Positions 14,934 through 22,635 of a stretch of 58,698 nt of DNA are shown here, piece by piece. The stretch spans positions 1 through 58,698 of the forward strand of contig JBJMGU010000046.1 in NCBI GenBank assembly GCA_045807765.1, in the 5' to 3' direction. The stretch is from DATENM01 sp045807765. Lineage in GTDB: Bacteria > Acidobacteriota > Blastocatellia > UBA7656. Position 1 is the first letter of the stretch, and each line of letters opens with the position of its first letter. A program made the position numbers and the translations under genes. The notes beneath the pieces were generated by a model. It saw nothing but the letters and a program-made list of their open reading frames with translations. It did no database searches and was not told the origin of the DNA.

Positions 14934-16988
14934 TCATTGCGCAAGCGTCAGGGTGATGACCGTGACCGAATGCTCAGGCAACAGCACGTCGAAGCCCTGC
15001 GCGGCTTGAACCATCGAACGCTTGACACTTATGGCATCGGGCGTCGAAAGGCTGTTCGCATCGCTGAGCGAGTCCGCCGCAAGCGTCCAGACTTCAGCGC
15101 TGCCGCTCGCCTGTGCGCCGGTCAGGTTGATCTTCATGCTGATCGGTTTCGTCTGATGTGTGTTCACCGCTTTGATGATGATCTGCCGAGCGTTCGCCGT
15201 GCGGCTGACAACGGCATCAAGGTAAGGCACGCCTTTGCCTTCGCGGCTGCTGTCAAACAGCGGGCCGTCAATCGTCGCGCGCAAACGCTCGCCGCCGAGC
15301 TGATTGGCGTAGAGCGCGTTGGCGTGATAGACCGGCGATACGAAGACCGCGTGGCGGCTTGCCTGTATGATTCCGCCCGGCCAGCCGTTGACCAAATCGG
15401 ACACGGCGCTCATCGCTACCAATCCATTTGTGCGCTCGAAGACGTTCATCAATCGCGCCCCGTAGAGCGCCGAGAGCATCGAATACTGCTGGCGCTCGAC
15501 CAGATCGAGCCCCCACTCGTTGATGGCCAGCCGTATGTCTCGACCCGGCGCAAGCCCGCGGATCAGGTCGGCAACCTGCGCATAGAATCGCTCATAAAAA
15601 AGCGGGCGCGCCATCAGATTGAGCGCGTCGCCGGCCATCTCGTTTCGGCCATAATAATGATGAATCGCTAGGTAATCGATACCCTGGCCGGCGAGCTTCA
15701 AGACCGTGCGATTCCATTTCATGTCGTTGTCGCCGACGGCAATCAGCTTGATCGTCGGGTCAACGGCGCGCATGGCCGCAGCATAGCGATTGAAGTTCTT
15801 GCCGTAGGTCTTGGCGTTCAAATGTCCGCGCACCCAGCTTCCCCAGATTTCGTTGCCGACCTCCCAGAGCTTGACGCCGTAAGGCTGCTGATGGCCGTTG
15901 CGAGCGCGCATCGCGCCATATTTCGAAGTCGCCGGGCCGTTGCAGTATTCGACCCACGCCGCGGCCTCTTCGACGGTAGCCGTGTTGCCTTCGACGTTGA
16001 CCGTGATCGAAGGCTCGGCATTGATATTGCGACAGAACTGAATGAATTCGTCTGTGCCAAAGTCGCTCGGCTCCGGCTCGTTCTTCCACGACAGATTGAT
16101 CCACGTCTTGCGCTCGTCGCGCGGCCCGATGCCCCACTGCCAGTGATAATCCTGCGCAACATTACCTCCGGGCCAGCGCACAAAAGCAGGGCGCAGCGCT
16201 TTGACCTTTGCCAGGACATCGGCGCGCACGACGTCGACCGCATCGCCGGGCACGAGCGACACTTGATCGAGCCACAGGCGGCCTTTGCCGTTGATGAGAA
16301 TCGCCAGCCGCGCAAGCCCGTCGCTCTTCGTCGGTTTGAGCGTGAAGTCATAGCGTCGCCAGTCGCCCGCAACGGTAGCGATCTCTGCCGCCGCGTAGCG
16401 CTCGCCGCCCAGCACATCGGATTCGAGCGCCGCCGTGATGCTGCCGTCGAACGCCTCGGCTTTGATCCACACATAGCCGTTATAGACGATGCCTTCGCGC
16501 ACAGGGATGCGGCTCTGAAAGACGCCGTGCGACTCGATGACGCCGCGATCCACATCCACGCGCAGCGAGTGTTCCGCCGCCTCGCCCGCCGCACTCGCTT
16601 TGACCGGATAGGCATTGGCGCTGTCCCACTGAAAATTGAGGGCGTAATCGTCGTCGCGGTCGTCGGGATAGCGCTCCCAGTAACGCGATAGGCCGATGGC
16701 ATTCGCCGGCTCTTCAAAGCTGCGGTTGCGAATCAACTCGGCAGTGACTCCCTCTTTGACGCCCTGGAACATGAACTCCATGAACTGGCCGTAGAGTGCT
16801 GGGCTGATCGGTCCTTCGACTTTCGCGGCGTTGATCGAAAGGGTCGCCGTGAGCGGTGGTTTGGTCTGCGCCGGCACCGCTTGCGGAGCCATCCACATGC
16901 AGAGCAACAAGCATTGCGCAATGAAGCGGATGAGGTGACGCGGAGGGCGCGGTCGCGCCTGTGACCGGTTGATTGAAGGTGTTCGCAT
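14934..16988 (-). CDS. Alpha-L-arabinofuranosidase, glycoside hydrolase family 51
   Basis: About 684 aa. An N-terminal export segment (FIAQCLLLCMWMAPQAVPAQ) is followed by the GH51 start ISPALYGQFMEFMFQG and AELIRNRSFE. A carbohydrate-binding-like beta-sandwich comes next (about 120-250), then the TIM barrel: RWPGGNVAQDYHWQWGIGPR, KLWEVGNEIWG with the acid/base glutamate, and RLAINEWGLDL with the nucleophile glutamate. Family members remove arabinofuranose from arabinan or arabinoxylan. The start at 16988 is chosen because AGGA lies close upstream and a good signal peptide follows; the longer open frame runs through a repeat region. It is linked in the same direction with GH43 and GH2, supporting an arabinose-rich substrate. 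Confidence 0.9.
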   Translation of the reverse strand: MRTPSINRSQARPRPPRHLIRFIAQCLLLCMWMAPQAVPAQTKPPLTATLSINAAKVEGPISPALYGQFMEFMFQGVKEGVTAELIRNRSFEEPANAIGLSRYWERYPDDRDDDYALNFQWDSANAYPVKASAAGEAAEHSLRVDVDRGVIESHGVFQSRIPVREGIVYNGYVWIKAEAFDGSITAALESDVLGGERYAAAEIATVAGDWRRYDFTLKPTKSDGLARLAILINGKGRLWLDQVSLVPGDAVDVVRADVLAKVKALRPAFVRWPGGNVAQDYHWQWGIGPRDERKTWINLSWKNEPEPSDFGTDEFIQFCRNINAEPSITVNVEGNTATVEEAAAWVEYCNGPATSKYGAMRARNGHQQPYGVKLWEVGNEIWGSWVRGHLNAKTYGKNFNRYAAAMRAVDPTIKLIAVGDNDMKWNRTVLKLAGQGIDYLAIHHYYGRNEMAGDALNLMARPLFYERFYAQVADLIRGLAPGRDIRLAINEWGLDLVERQQYSMLSALYGARLMNVFERTNGLVAMSAVSDLVNGWPGGIIQASRHAVFVSPVYHANALYANQLGGERLRATIDGPLFDSSREGKGVPYLDAVVSRTANARQIIIKAVNTHQTKPISMKINLTGAQASGSAEVWTLAADSLSDANSLSTPDAISVKRSMVQAAQGFDVLLPEHSVTVITLTLAQ

Positions 16989-17021
16989 TTCCTGTCTTCT
17001 CGTCGCGCGCTTTGAAGCTAC

Positions 17022-17154
17022 AAGCTCCGTAGAAGCGCAATGTTTATAGATTGGAGCGCATAATAGAATCCAAGCCCCGGAGGGGCGAAATGTTGACATT
17101 GCGCTCCTACGGAGCTTGGGCGAATGAATGGACAATTGTTCTATAAACATTGCG
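17022..17154. repeat. Nested inverted repeat, REP-like (CTCCGTAGGAGCGCAATGTTTATAG family)
   Basis: The arm AAGCTCCGTAG... (17022-17043) matches the reverse complement of 17096-17117 at 21 of 22 positions. A second, overlapping pair, CGCAATGTTTATAGA (17037-17051) with TCTATAAACATTGCG (17140-17154), is perfect over 15 bp. Two mutually exclusive hairpins are thus possible. A half-copy of the same word (CCCCGGAGGGGCGAAATGTTGACA) lies between them. The style is that of dispersed REP-like elements in environmental bacterial genomes; no transposase is nearby. Confidence 0.8.
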
Positions 17155-17193
17155 TGCCTACGGCACTCACTTCAATAATGCTCCGCACATTAT

Positions 17194-20070
17194 CTATTGC
17201 AGCCGCAGCTTTGGCGCAAACCGCGGCCCGCTCGTATAGCGGATGATCGCGTCAAGCAAGTGCGTCGCGTACGGGTCGCTGCCATATTCGTTGAAGCGAT
17301 AAGTGGTCACGAAGGCAAGGCCCTTGCCCATTTGCGCCTGCACGGCGAGCGCCGCGTTGTTATTCAGCCAGCCGTAAAAGATGCCCGACAGCACATCGCC
17401 GTAATCCGCGCCGCCGACGCCTTGAATGATGAACTGCGGAATCGTCGCGGTCGCCTCAAAGCCGAGAATCTTTGAGAAAGCAAGGTCGTTGAAGGGCGCG
17501 GCGTTCGGGTTGACCCAGTTGAAATTTGTCACCCAGTTGCCGTCAAGGTCAGAGCCGGCGCGCGGCGTCACCTTCAACGAAGCATTTGCCGGCAAGGCGT
17601 CTTTCGCGCCGGCCAGGATGATCGCTCGGCCTCCCGATTCAAAATGTTTTCTCACCGTGTCATCGAGTTTCGTCGCCACCATCACCGCCTGTTTATTGGC
17701 GCTCGCGTCGCTGACGAACGGATAGCCGGCGGCAGTCAGCGCGCGATGCAACGCGGGCTGGCTGCCTGTCGGGTCATAGAAGATCACCGCCGCTTTCTTC
17801 GCCGGCATGGCTTTGGGGTAGATAAAAAGGTCATAGCTGTTTTCGGCGATCATCGCGCCGTCGCGCCCGCGCACTTCGATGGTGAGGCGCTCGCGGCGCG
17901 GGCGACTCGTTGCCGGGCTCGGCAGCGTGATGGCTTGCAGCGCCGTAACGCCGGCGCGCTCAACCGGACGGCTGATGTCGAACTGTCCTTTCATCCCCGA
18001 TTCGCTGCGCCATTGCACATGCGCGCCGCTCAGGTCTTTGCCACTGTAATGCGACAGCAGCGTCTCGGACTCGATGCGCTCGCCACTGACATAGTTACGC
18101 TTGGCAAAGCGCGCCAGAATCACGTCGGGCTGTTGAATCTTCGCCAGCTCTGCGGCATAGGCTTTCGGGTTGCGCCACATATCCATCAAGCCGTTCACCT
18201 CCCAGTTGATGTCGGTGAATTCGGTGATGACGTAGCCTTGAATTGCACTGTAACGGCGCATCTCTTCGATCTCGTGCTTGAGCGAGATGAACTGGTGCCA
18301 CTGACTCTCTTCGGCGAGCGCATTGAAGTCGCGGTAGAGGCGGTCGAACTTGAATTCAGTGAAGCGCTCGAAGAGGCCGGCGGGCCTGGTGACGGCGCGC
18401 CCGCCGAAATCGCGCGGGAACCACCACGGCAATTGTTTCGGCAAACGCGGCAAGCCCCAGTTGCCGAACTCGGAAACGATCAGCGGCTCGCGCCCTGTGC
18501 GCTCGGCATCATTGTGCTGGCTGAACGACCACTTCGGACGCGAGGCGAAATCCGCCACCCACTTGTCCCAGCGGTCATAGTTGTCGGGAATCGAATAGTA
18601 CTGATGAAAATCATCGAGGTCGCTCTTGATGTGAAAGTTATCGCAGCAGGCGCTGTTGTCAACGATCAAGCGTCCGAGCGGCGCGGTCATTTGCTTGGCG
18701 CGCTCGTAAGCGGCGCGCAGCCAGCGCCGCTGATTCTCCTGTTTCAAGTCGGCGCCCCAAGATTCGTTGATGACGCTTTGAATGACGATTGAAGGATGAT
18801 TCCAATCGCGCTCGACCATTTCGGCAAACGTCCGTTCGCCACGCTCTGCCGACTGTGGCGTGTAGTGATTGAAGTCCGCCCACGAAGGGATTTCGTACCA
18901 GACGAGCATGCCGACTTCATCGGCGACTTTCAGATAAATCGGGTCAGGAACTTTGATGTGACAGCGCAGCAGGTTCAAGCCGAGCCGCCGGGCCTTAAGC
19001 ATCATGTCGCGCACGAAGGCTTCCGACGGCGGCGTGTAGATGCCTTCGGGATAAAAGTCTTGATCAAGCGCGGCGATCATGTAGAACGGCTCGCCGTTGA
19101 GGTAGAGCTTGCCGTCGCGCGCTTCAAAGGTGCGAAAGCCGAAGCGGTCGGTGAAGTGATCGTCGGGCATGCGAATGTCGAGCGTGTAGAGATTCGGATG
19201 ATCGAGGCTCCACAACTGCGGGTTGCTGACGCGGCCTCGCAGCTTCAAATACCCTTCGCCGCCGCCACCGACTTGTAGCGTCGTCGTCTTGCCAGTGGGA
19301 TCAATCACCGTGGCGTGCACCTCATTGGCATTTTGCCCGGCGGCAGGCATAAACGATGAAGTGTGACGCCGCATCATCGGCGGCGGGTTAACCGAGCCGC
19401 GAGTGCTTACGAGCACTTCGACCGCGCCGTCGGGCCTTGTCGCGACGTGCGCATTCTTGATGTAAACCTCCGGCTTGATGTCGAGCCACACTGCTTGCCA
19501 GATGCCGCCGGTCTGCACGTACCAGTTCTGCTTGCCATGCGGAATCTCGTTGTACATCATCTCAGGAAAACGCCCGCGATTCTCTTTCTCGTCCATCGGC
19601 GGATCGATGACGCGCACCACCAGATCATTCACGCCCAGCTTTAACGCGTCCGTTACATCAATCGTGAATGGCGTGTAGCCGCCTTCGTGCGTGCCGACAG
19701 ACTTGCCGTTGACGAAGACCTCGCTCAGATAATCAACCGCGCCGAAGCGCAGCAGAGCGCGCTTGCCTTTTTCAAGCGGCGGCACGTCGAGATGCGTGCG
19801 ATACCATGCAACGCCCATGTAATCGCGCAGGTCATCGAATTGCGCATTCCACGACAGCCCGACACGCGCGTTGCGCCAGCCCTGCGCACCGGCAAGATCG
19901 CTGATTTTGAGTGTGCCTGCCTTATCGGCGAGGAATTGCCAATCGCGCTCCAGCTTCGTCTGCGCGCCACCGACCACGACGAGCAATAACAGAGTCGCCG
20001 CCAGCCAGACCGCTTTGCCCGCGGCGTTGAGCATGATCTTCTGCCGTTTTGTCATCATGATCTCACGCAT
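17194..20070 (-). CDS. Secreted glycoside hydrolase family 2 enzyme
   Basis: 958 aa. An exported N-terminus (VWLAATLLLLVVVGGAQ) precedes the sugar-binding domain (VAWYRTHLDVPP, RFGAVDYLSEVFVNGKSVG) and the immunoglobulin-like domain. The TIM barrel contains SVINESWGADL with the acid/base glutamate and PLIVSEFGNWG with the nucleophile glutamate. A C-terminal extension of about 300 aa ends in a Rossmann-like segment (AVIFYDPTGSQPALHRALTA). GH2 includes beta-galactosidases, beta-glucuronidases and beta-mannosidases; the sequence does not decide between them. GGCGGAG directly before the ATG supports the start; an ATG five codons later is an alternative. It follows the concanavalin-like gene by 36 bp. 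Confidence 0.87.
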   Translation of the reverse strand: MREIMMTKRQKIMLNAAGKAVWLAATLLLLVVVGGAQTKLERDWQFLADKAGTLKISDLAGAQGWRNARVGLSWNAQFDDLRDYMGVAWYRTHLDVPPLEKGKRALLRFGAVDYLSEVFVNGKSVGTHEGGYTPFTIDVTDALKLGVNDLVVRVIDPPMDEKENRGRFPEMMYNEIPHGKQNWYVQTGGIWQAVWLDIKPEVYIKNAHVATRPDGAVEVLVSTRGSVNPPPMMRRHTSSFMPAAGQNANEVHATVIDPTGKTTTLQVGGGGEGYLKLRGRVSNPQLWSLDHPNLYTLDIRMPDDHFTDRFGFRTFEARDGKLYLNGEPFYMIAALDQDFYPEGIYTPPSEAFVRDMMLKARRLGLNLLRCHIKVPDPIYLKVADEVGMLVWYEIPSWADFNHYTPQSAERGERTFAEMVERDWNHPSIVIQSVINESWGADLKQENQRRWLRAAYERAKQMTAPLGRLIVDNSACCDNFHIKSDLDDFHQYYSIPDNYDRWDKWVADFASRPKWSFSQHNDAERTGREPLIVSEFGNWGLPRLPKQLPWWFPRDFGGRAVTRPAGLFERFTEFKFDRLYRDFNALAEESQWHQFISLKHEIEEMRRYSAIQGYVITEFTDINWEVNGLMDMWRNPKAYAAELAKIQQPDVILARFAKRNYVSGERIESETLLSHYSGKDLSGAHVQWRSESGMKGQFDISRPVERAGVTALQAITLPSPATSRPRRERLTIEVRGRDGAMIAENSYDLFIYPKAMPAKKAAVIFYDPTGSQPALHRALTAAGYPFVSDASANKQAVMVATKLDDTVRKHFESGGRAIILAGAKDALPANASLKVTPRAGSDLDGNWVTNFNWVNPNAAPFNDLAFSKILGFEATATIPQFIIQGVGGADYGDVLSGIFYGWLNNNAALAVQAQMGKGLAFVTTYRFNEYGSDPYATHLLDAIIRYTSGPRFAPKLRLQ

Positions 20071-20106
20071 CTCCGCCCTCTTCTCAGAAGCGCGATAGTT
20101 GATCCG

Positions 20107-20778
20107 CTACCCTTGCTTTGGCGTCACGACGCGCACCGAATCCCAATCGTTTTCCGACGAGCCGTAACCGTATAGCATCACCGTGAACGCGCGCGGCAGG
20201 TTCTTGATCGTCTTCGTCAAGCCGATCTGACCGTTCAGCACAAAGAGGAATTCATCGCCGCGACGGACGATGGCCAGCGTCGGCTTCTTTTCTTTGGTCG
20301 CCAGATTATGACTGTCGAGCCGTTCGCCGCGGCCATCAACAATCGACCATGCCTCGAAGGTGCCTTCGCTCGACAGAATCCACTCGATGCGGTTGCGGCC
20401 CGAACCGTCAAACAAGACGCAGAGCATGGCGTTACCGATGGGCGCGCCGGGCTGGCCCGGTTCGGGCAGCGCCGCCTGGACTTTGGCAAGCGTCGCTTCA
20501 AAGATGAAGCGGTCACTCGTCCATGTCGTCTTGCTGCGCACGCCGGCGCGCGAGCCGCTCATGCCGCGCATGCGCAGCTCGCCGCTTTCGACTTTGAGCT
20601 TGCCGCCGTTGCCGCCTTCAAAGCTGAAGCGCTCCCACTTCGCCGGATCGAGCGCCTCGCCATTAAAACTATCGCTCCACTCGTCCGCCGCCATCGCCTG
20701 CGGCTGCTGGGCAAGTGCGGCGGCGAATGACAGGCAGATGAGCAGCATTGAGAGAATGAGTGTAAGAAGTTTCGACAT
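20107..20778 (-). CDS. Secreted concanavalin-A-like beta-sandwich protein
   Basis: About 223 aa. A signal peptide (MSKLLTLILSMLLICLSFAAALA) is followed by one jelly-roll domain (DEWSDSFNGEALDPAKWERF ... GGKLKVESGELRMRG ... FLFVLNGQIGL ... VMLYGYGSSENDWDSVRV) resembling DUF1349/laminin-G-type glycan-binding modules. No catalytic residues are evident, so a sugar-binding role outside the cell is inferred. The ATG at 20778 follows GAGGGG; the longer open frame would run back through an ATGATGAA-type repeat and encode low-complexity histidine/leucine sequence, so it was rejected. It lies between the TPR and GH2 genes of the locus. Confidence 0.75.
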   Translation of the reverse strand: MSKLLTLILSMLLICLSFAAALAQQPQAMAADEWSDSFNGEALDPAKWERFSFEGGNGGKLKVESGELRMRGMSGSRAGVRSKTTWTSDRFIFEATLAKVQAALPEPGQPGAPIGNAMLCVLFDGSGRNRIEWILSSEGTFEAWSIVDGRGERLDSHNLATKEKKPTLAIVRRGDEFLFVLNGQIGLTKTIKNLPRAFTVMLYGYGSSENDWDSVRVVTPKQG

Positions 20779-20794
20779 GATGCCCCTCTGGCAG

Positions 20795-20878
20795 AAATGA
20801 TGAACGAGAAATGATAAATGATGAATTAAAGAACGCATCCGGCAGTTCATCATTCATCATTCCTCATTCATCATTGAT
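20795..20878. repeat. Word-type inverted repeat (AATGATGAA / TTCATCATT)
   Basis: The words AATGATGAACGAG and AATGATAAATGATGAATT (about 20795-20827) are followed after about 18 nt by GTTCATCATTCATCATTCCTCATTCATCATT (20845-20876), their reverse complement with small errors. It fills the gap between the TPR and concanavalin-like genes. The same word family recurs at 44614-44741, 24 kb away. Confidence 0.8.
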
Positions 20879-22537
20879 TTAAAAGCGCACGTTGGCGAGG
20901 CGGCGGATGATGTCACGCTGCTGGTTCTGTGCCTGCTCTTTTTCCGAATCGCTCAACGCTTTGAACTTCTCAAGCTCGGCGTCGGCTTCCGGCTTGCGCT
21001 TCAGGCGCGTGTAAGCGCGACCGAGTTGATAATGCGCGGCGGCAAGCAATGGCTCGGCGGCGACTACCTGCTCAAGCTCTGTCGCCGCTTCCGCAAAGCG
21101 ATTGCTGCGCATATAAATTTTGGCCCGCGCCAGCCGTGCCGCCGACAACGCCGGGTCAAGCTCAAGCGCCCGCGTCAAATGCGCCTCGGCTCTGGCCGTG
21201 TCCGCCGCCGTCTGATTCAAGATGGCGTCGGCGGCCAGGTAATGCACGACGGCAGTGCGGTCGTTAATCGCCAGCGACTTCTCATAGTAATCGACGGCTT
21301 CAGTGTAGCTGCCCTGCGTCGCCAGTGTGACGCCGAGATAGGCGAGCGCCGGCGCGCATCGAGGATCGAGCTTGAGCGCATGCTCAAGCGCCTGCATCGC
21401 CTCGGCAGTCTGGTTGCTCGCCGACTGCGCGACGCCAAGCGCAAACCATAACTTCACCGAGTCGGGAAATATCTTCAAGGCTTCCTGCAAGCGAATGATG
21501 GCCGCCGCCGGGACTTTGGTATCAGTCAACAGCATCGCGTAGCGAAAGCGGTAACCTTCGTTCTTTGGGTCGCGCTCGATGGCCAGCCGCATGGCCGGGA
21601 TAGCATTTTCGACGTGGCCGCTCGCTTCGTAGACTTCGGCGAGCGCTGCGTAAATCTCCGCCGCTTGCAGACCGTGGGCCACCGCCCCTTCGAGTGTGCG
21701 GCCCGCCGCCGGAACGTCTTTGCGGGCCAGATGCGCGCGCGCCAGTTGCAGAATCATCTGGACATTGGCCGGCTCGCTCGTCACCGCGGCGCTCAGTTCC
21801 GCAGCGGCCTCATCGAACAGGCCGGCCTGCAATAGCGCGCTGCCCAGCTCGCTGCGCGCCGCCGCTGCCGTTACACTAACCGGCGCCTGTCCGAGTCGTG
21901 CCGCATAATCGCGGTAGCTCGCGCCGGCTGCCGGCTTATCATTGAGTCGCAGAGCGACAACCACCAGGGCGCGGGCGACTTCGGCATCGGGCGCAAGCGC
22001 CTGGACGCGGGAAAACAGCTCACGCGCCTGATGCAAGCTTTCGGGCGTGCCGCGCGCAAAGCGAATCTGCGCGAGGTTCGCAAGCGCGCTCGGCTGCTGC
22101 GCGTTCAGCTTCAGGGACAATTCAAATTCGGCGGCGGCCTGCTCGGCGCGGCCCGTCTTCAGAAGAATCGTGCCATAGTTGTTATGCGCTGCCGGCGATT
22201 GCGAATCCGCTGCGACGGCGGCGGCGAAATGCTTCTCGGCTTCCTTCAGGTCGCCGTCGCGGTCGGCGAGGATGCCGAGATACGCATGTGCGGTCGGCTC
22301 TTTTGGGTTGAGTGTCAGCGCGGCGGTGAACGCCGCTTTCGCTGCCTCCACATCGCCGCGTTCGAGCGCCGCGACGCCTTCGGCGACGCGTGCCGTCGCG
22401 CTGTCATTGCGAGTGACAATGTGATTCGCTGACGCTCGATTCTGAGGGAATGAAAAAGCCGCGGGGCACAGGCACAAGGTGAGCAAAATCACACTGGCGC
22501 GCATCAGGCAAATTGAATTGTACAGCCGGCGTGTCAT
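20879..22537 (-). CDS. Secreted TPR-repeat protein
   Basis: About 552 aa. An N-terminal signal segment (MRASVILLTLCLCPAAFSFPQ) is followed by at least ten tetratricopeptide repeats (for example AVAALERGDVEAAKAAFTAA, HAYLGILADRDGDLKEAEKH, YEASGHVENAIPAMRLAIERD, LAYLGVTLATQGSYTEAVDYYEKSL). The protein is probably periplasmic and acts as a scaffold for other proteins. It directly follows the TonB-dependent receptor gene (98-bp gap). TPR proteins paired with Oar-like receptors may help assemble the outer-membrane uptake machine; that is inference. Start codon uncertain: 22537 (ATG, MTRRLYNS...) or 22504 (MRASVIL...); neither has a good ribosome site. Confidence 0.85.
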   Translation of the reverse strand: MTRRLYNSICLMRASVILLTLCLCPAAFSFPQNRASANHIVTRNDSATARVAEGVAALERGDVEAAKAAFTAALTLNPKEPTAHAYLGILADRDGDLKEAEKHFAAAVAADSQSPAAHNNYGTILLKTGRAEQAAAEFELSLKLNAQQPSALANLAQIRFARGTPESLHQARELFSRVQALAPDAEVARALVVVALRLNDKPAAGASYRDYAARLGQAPVSVTAAAARSELGSALLQAGLFDEAAAELSAAVTSEPANVQMILQLARAHLARKDVPAAGRTLEGAVAHGLQAAEIYAALAEVYEASGHVENAIPAMRLAIERDPKNEGYRFRYAMLLTDTKVPAAAIIRLQEALKIFPDSVKLWFALGVAQSASNQTAEAMQALEHALKLDPRCAPALAYLGVTLATQGSYTEAVDYYEKSLAINDRTAVVHYLAADAILNQTAADTARAEAHLTRALELDPALSAARLARAKIYMRSNRFAEAATELEQVVAAEPLLAAAHYQLGRAYTRLKRKPEADAELEKFKALSDSEKEQAQNQQRDIIRRLANVRF

Positions 22538-22635
22538 AAGTGCGTCGTGTGGGTCAATCAAGATGTTAAGACAGAATGGGCGGCGCGGCAAAGCTCGATG
22601 AGCCCGCTGCGCCGCCCACCCCGGTTCAATTCAGG

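Noticed and set aside
20779..20853. Longer N-terminus for the concanavalin-like protein
   Set aside because: It is encoded by the ATGATGAA repeat and gives low-complexity sequence, while the ATG at 20778 has a ribosome site and a good signal peptide.
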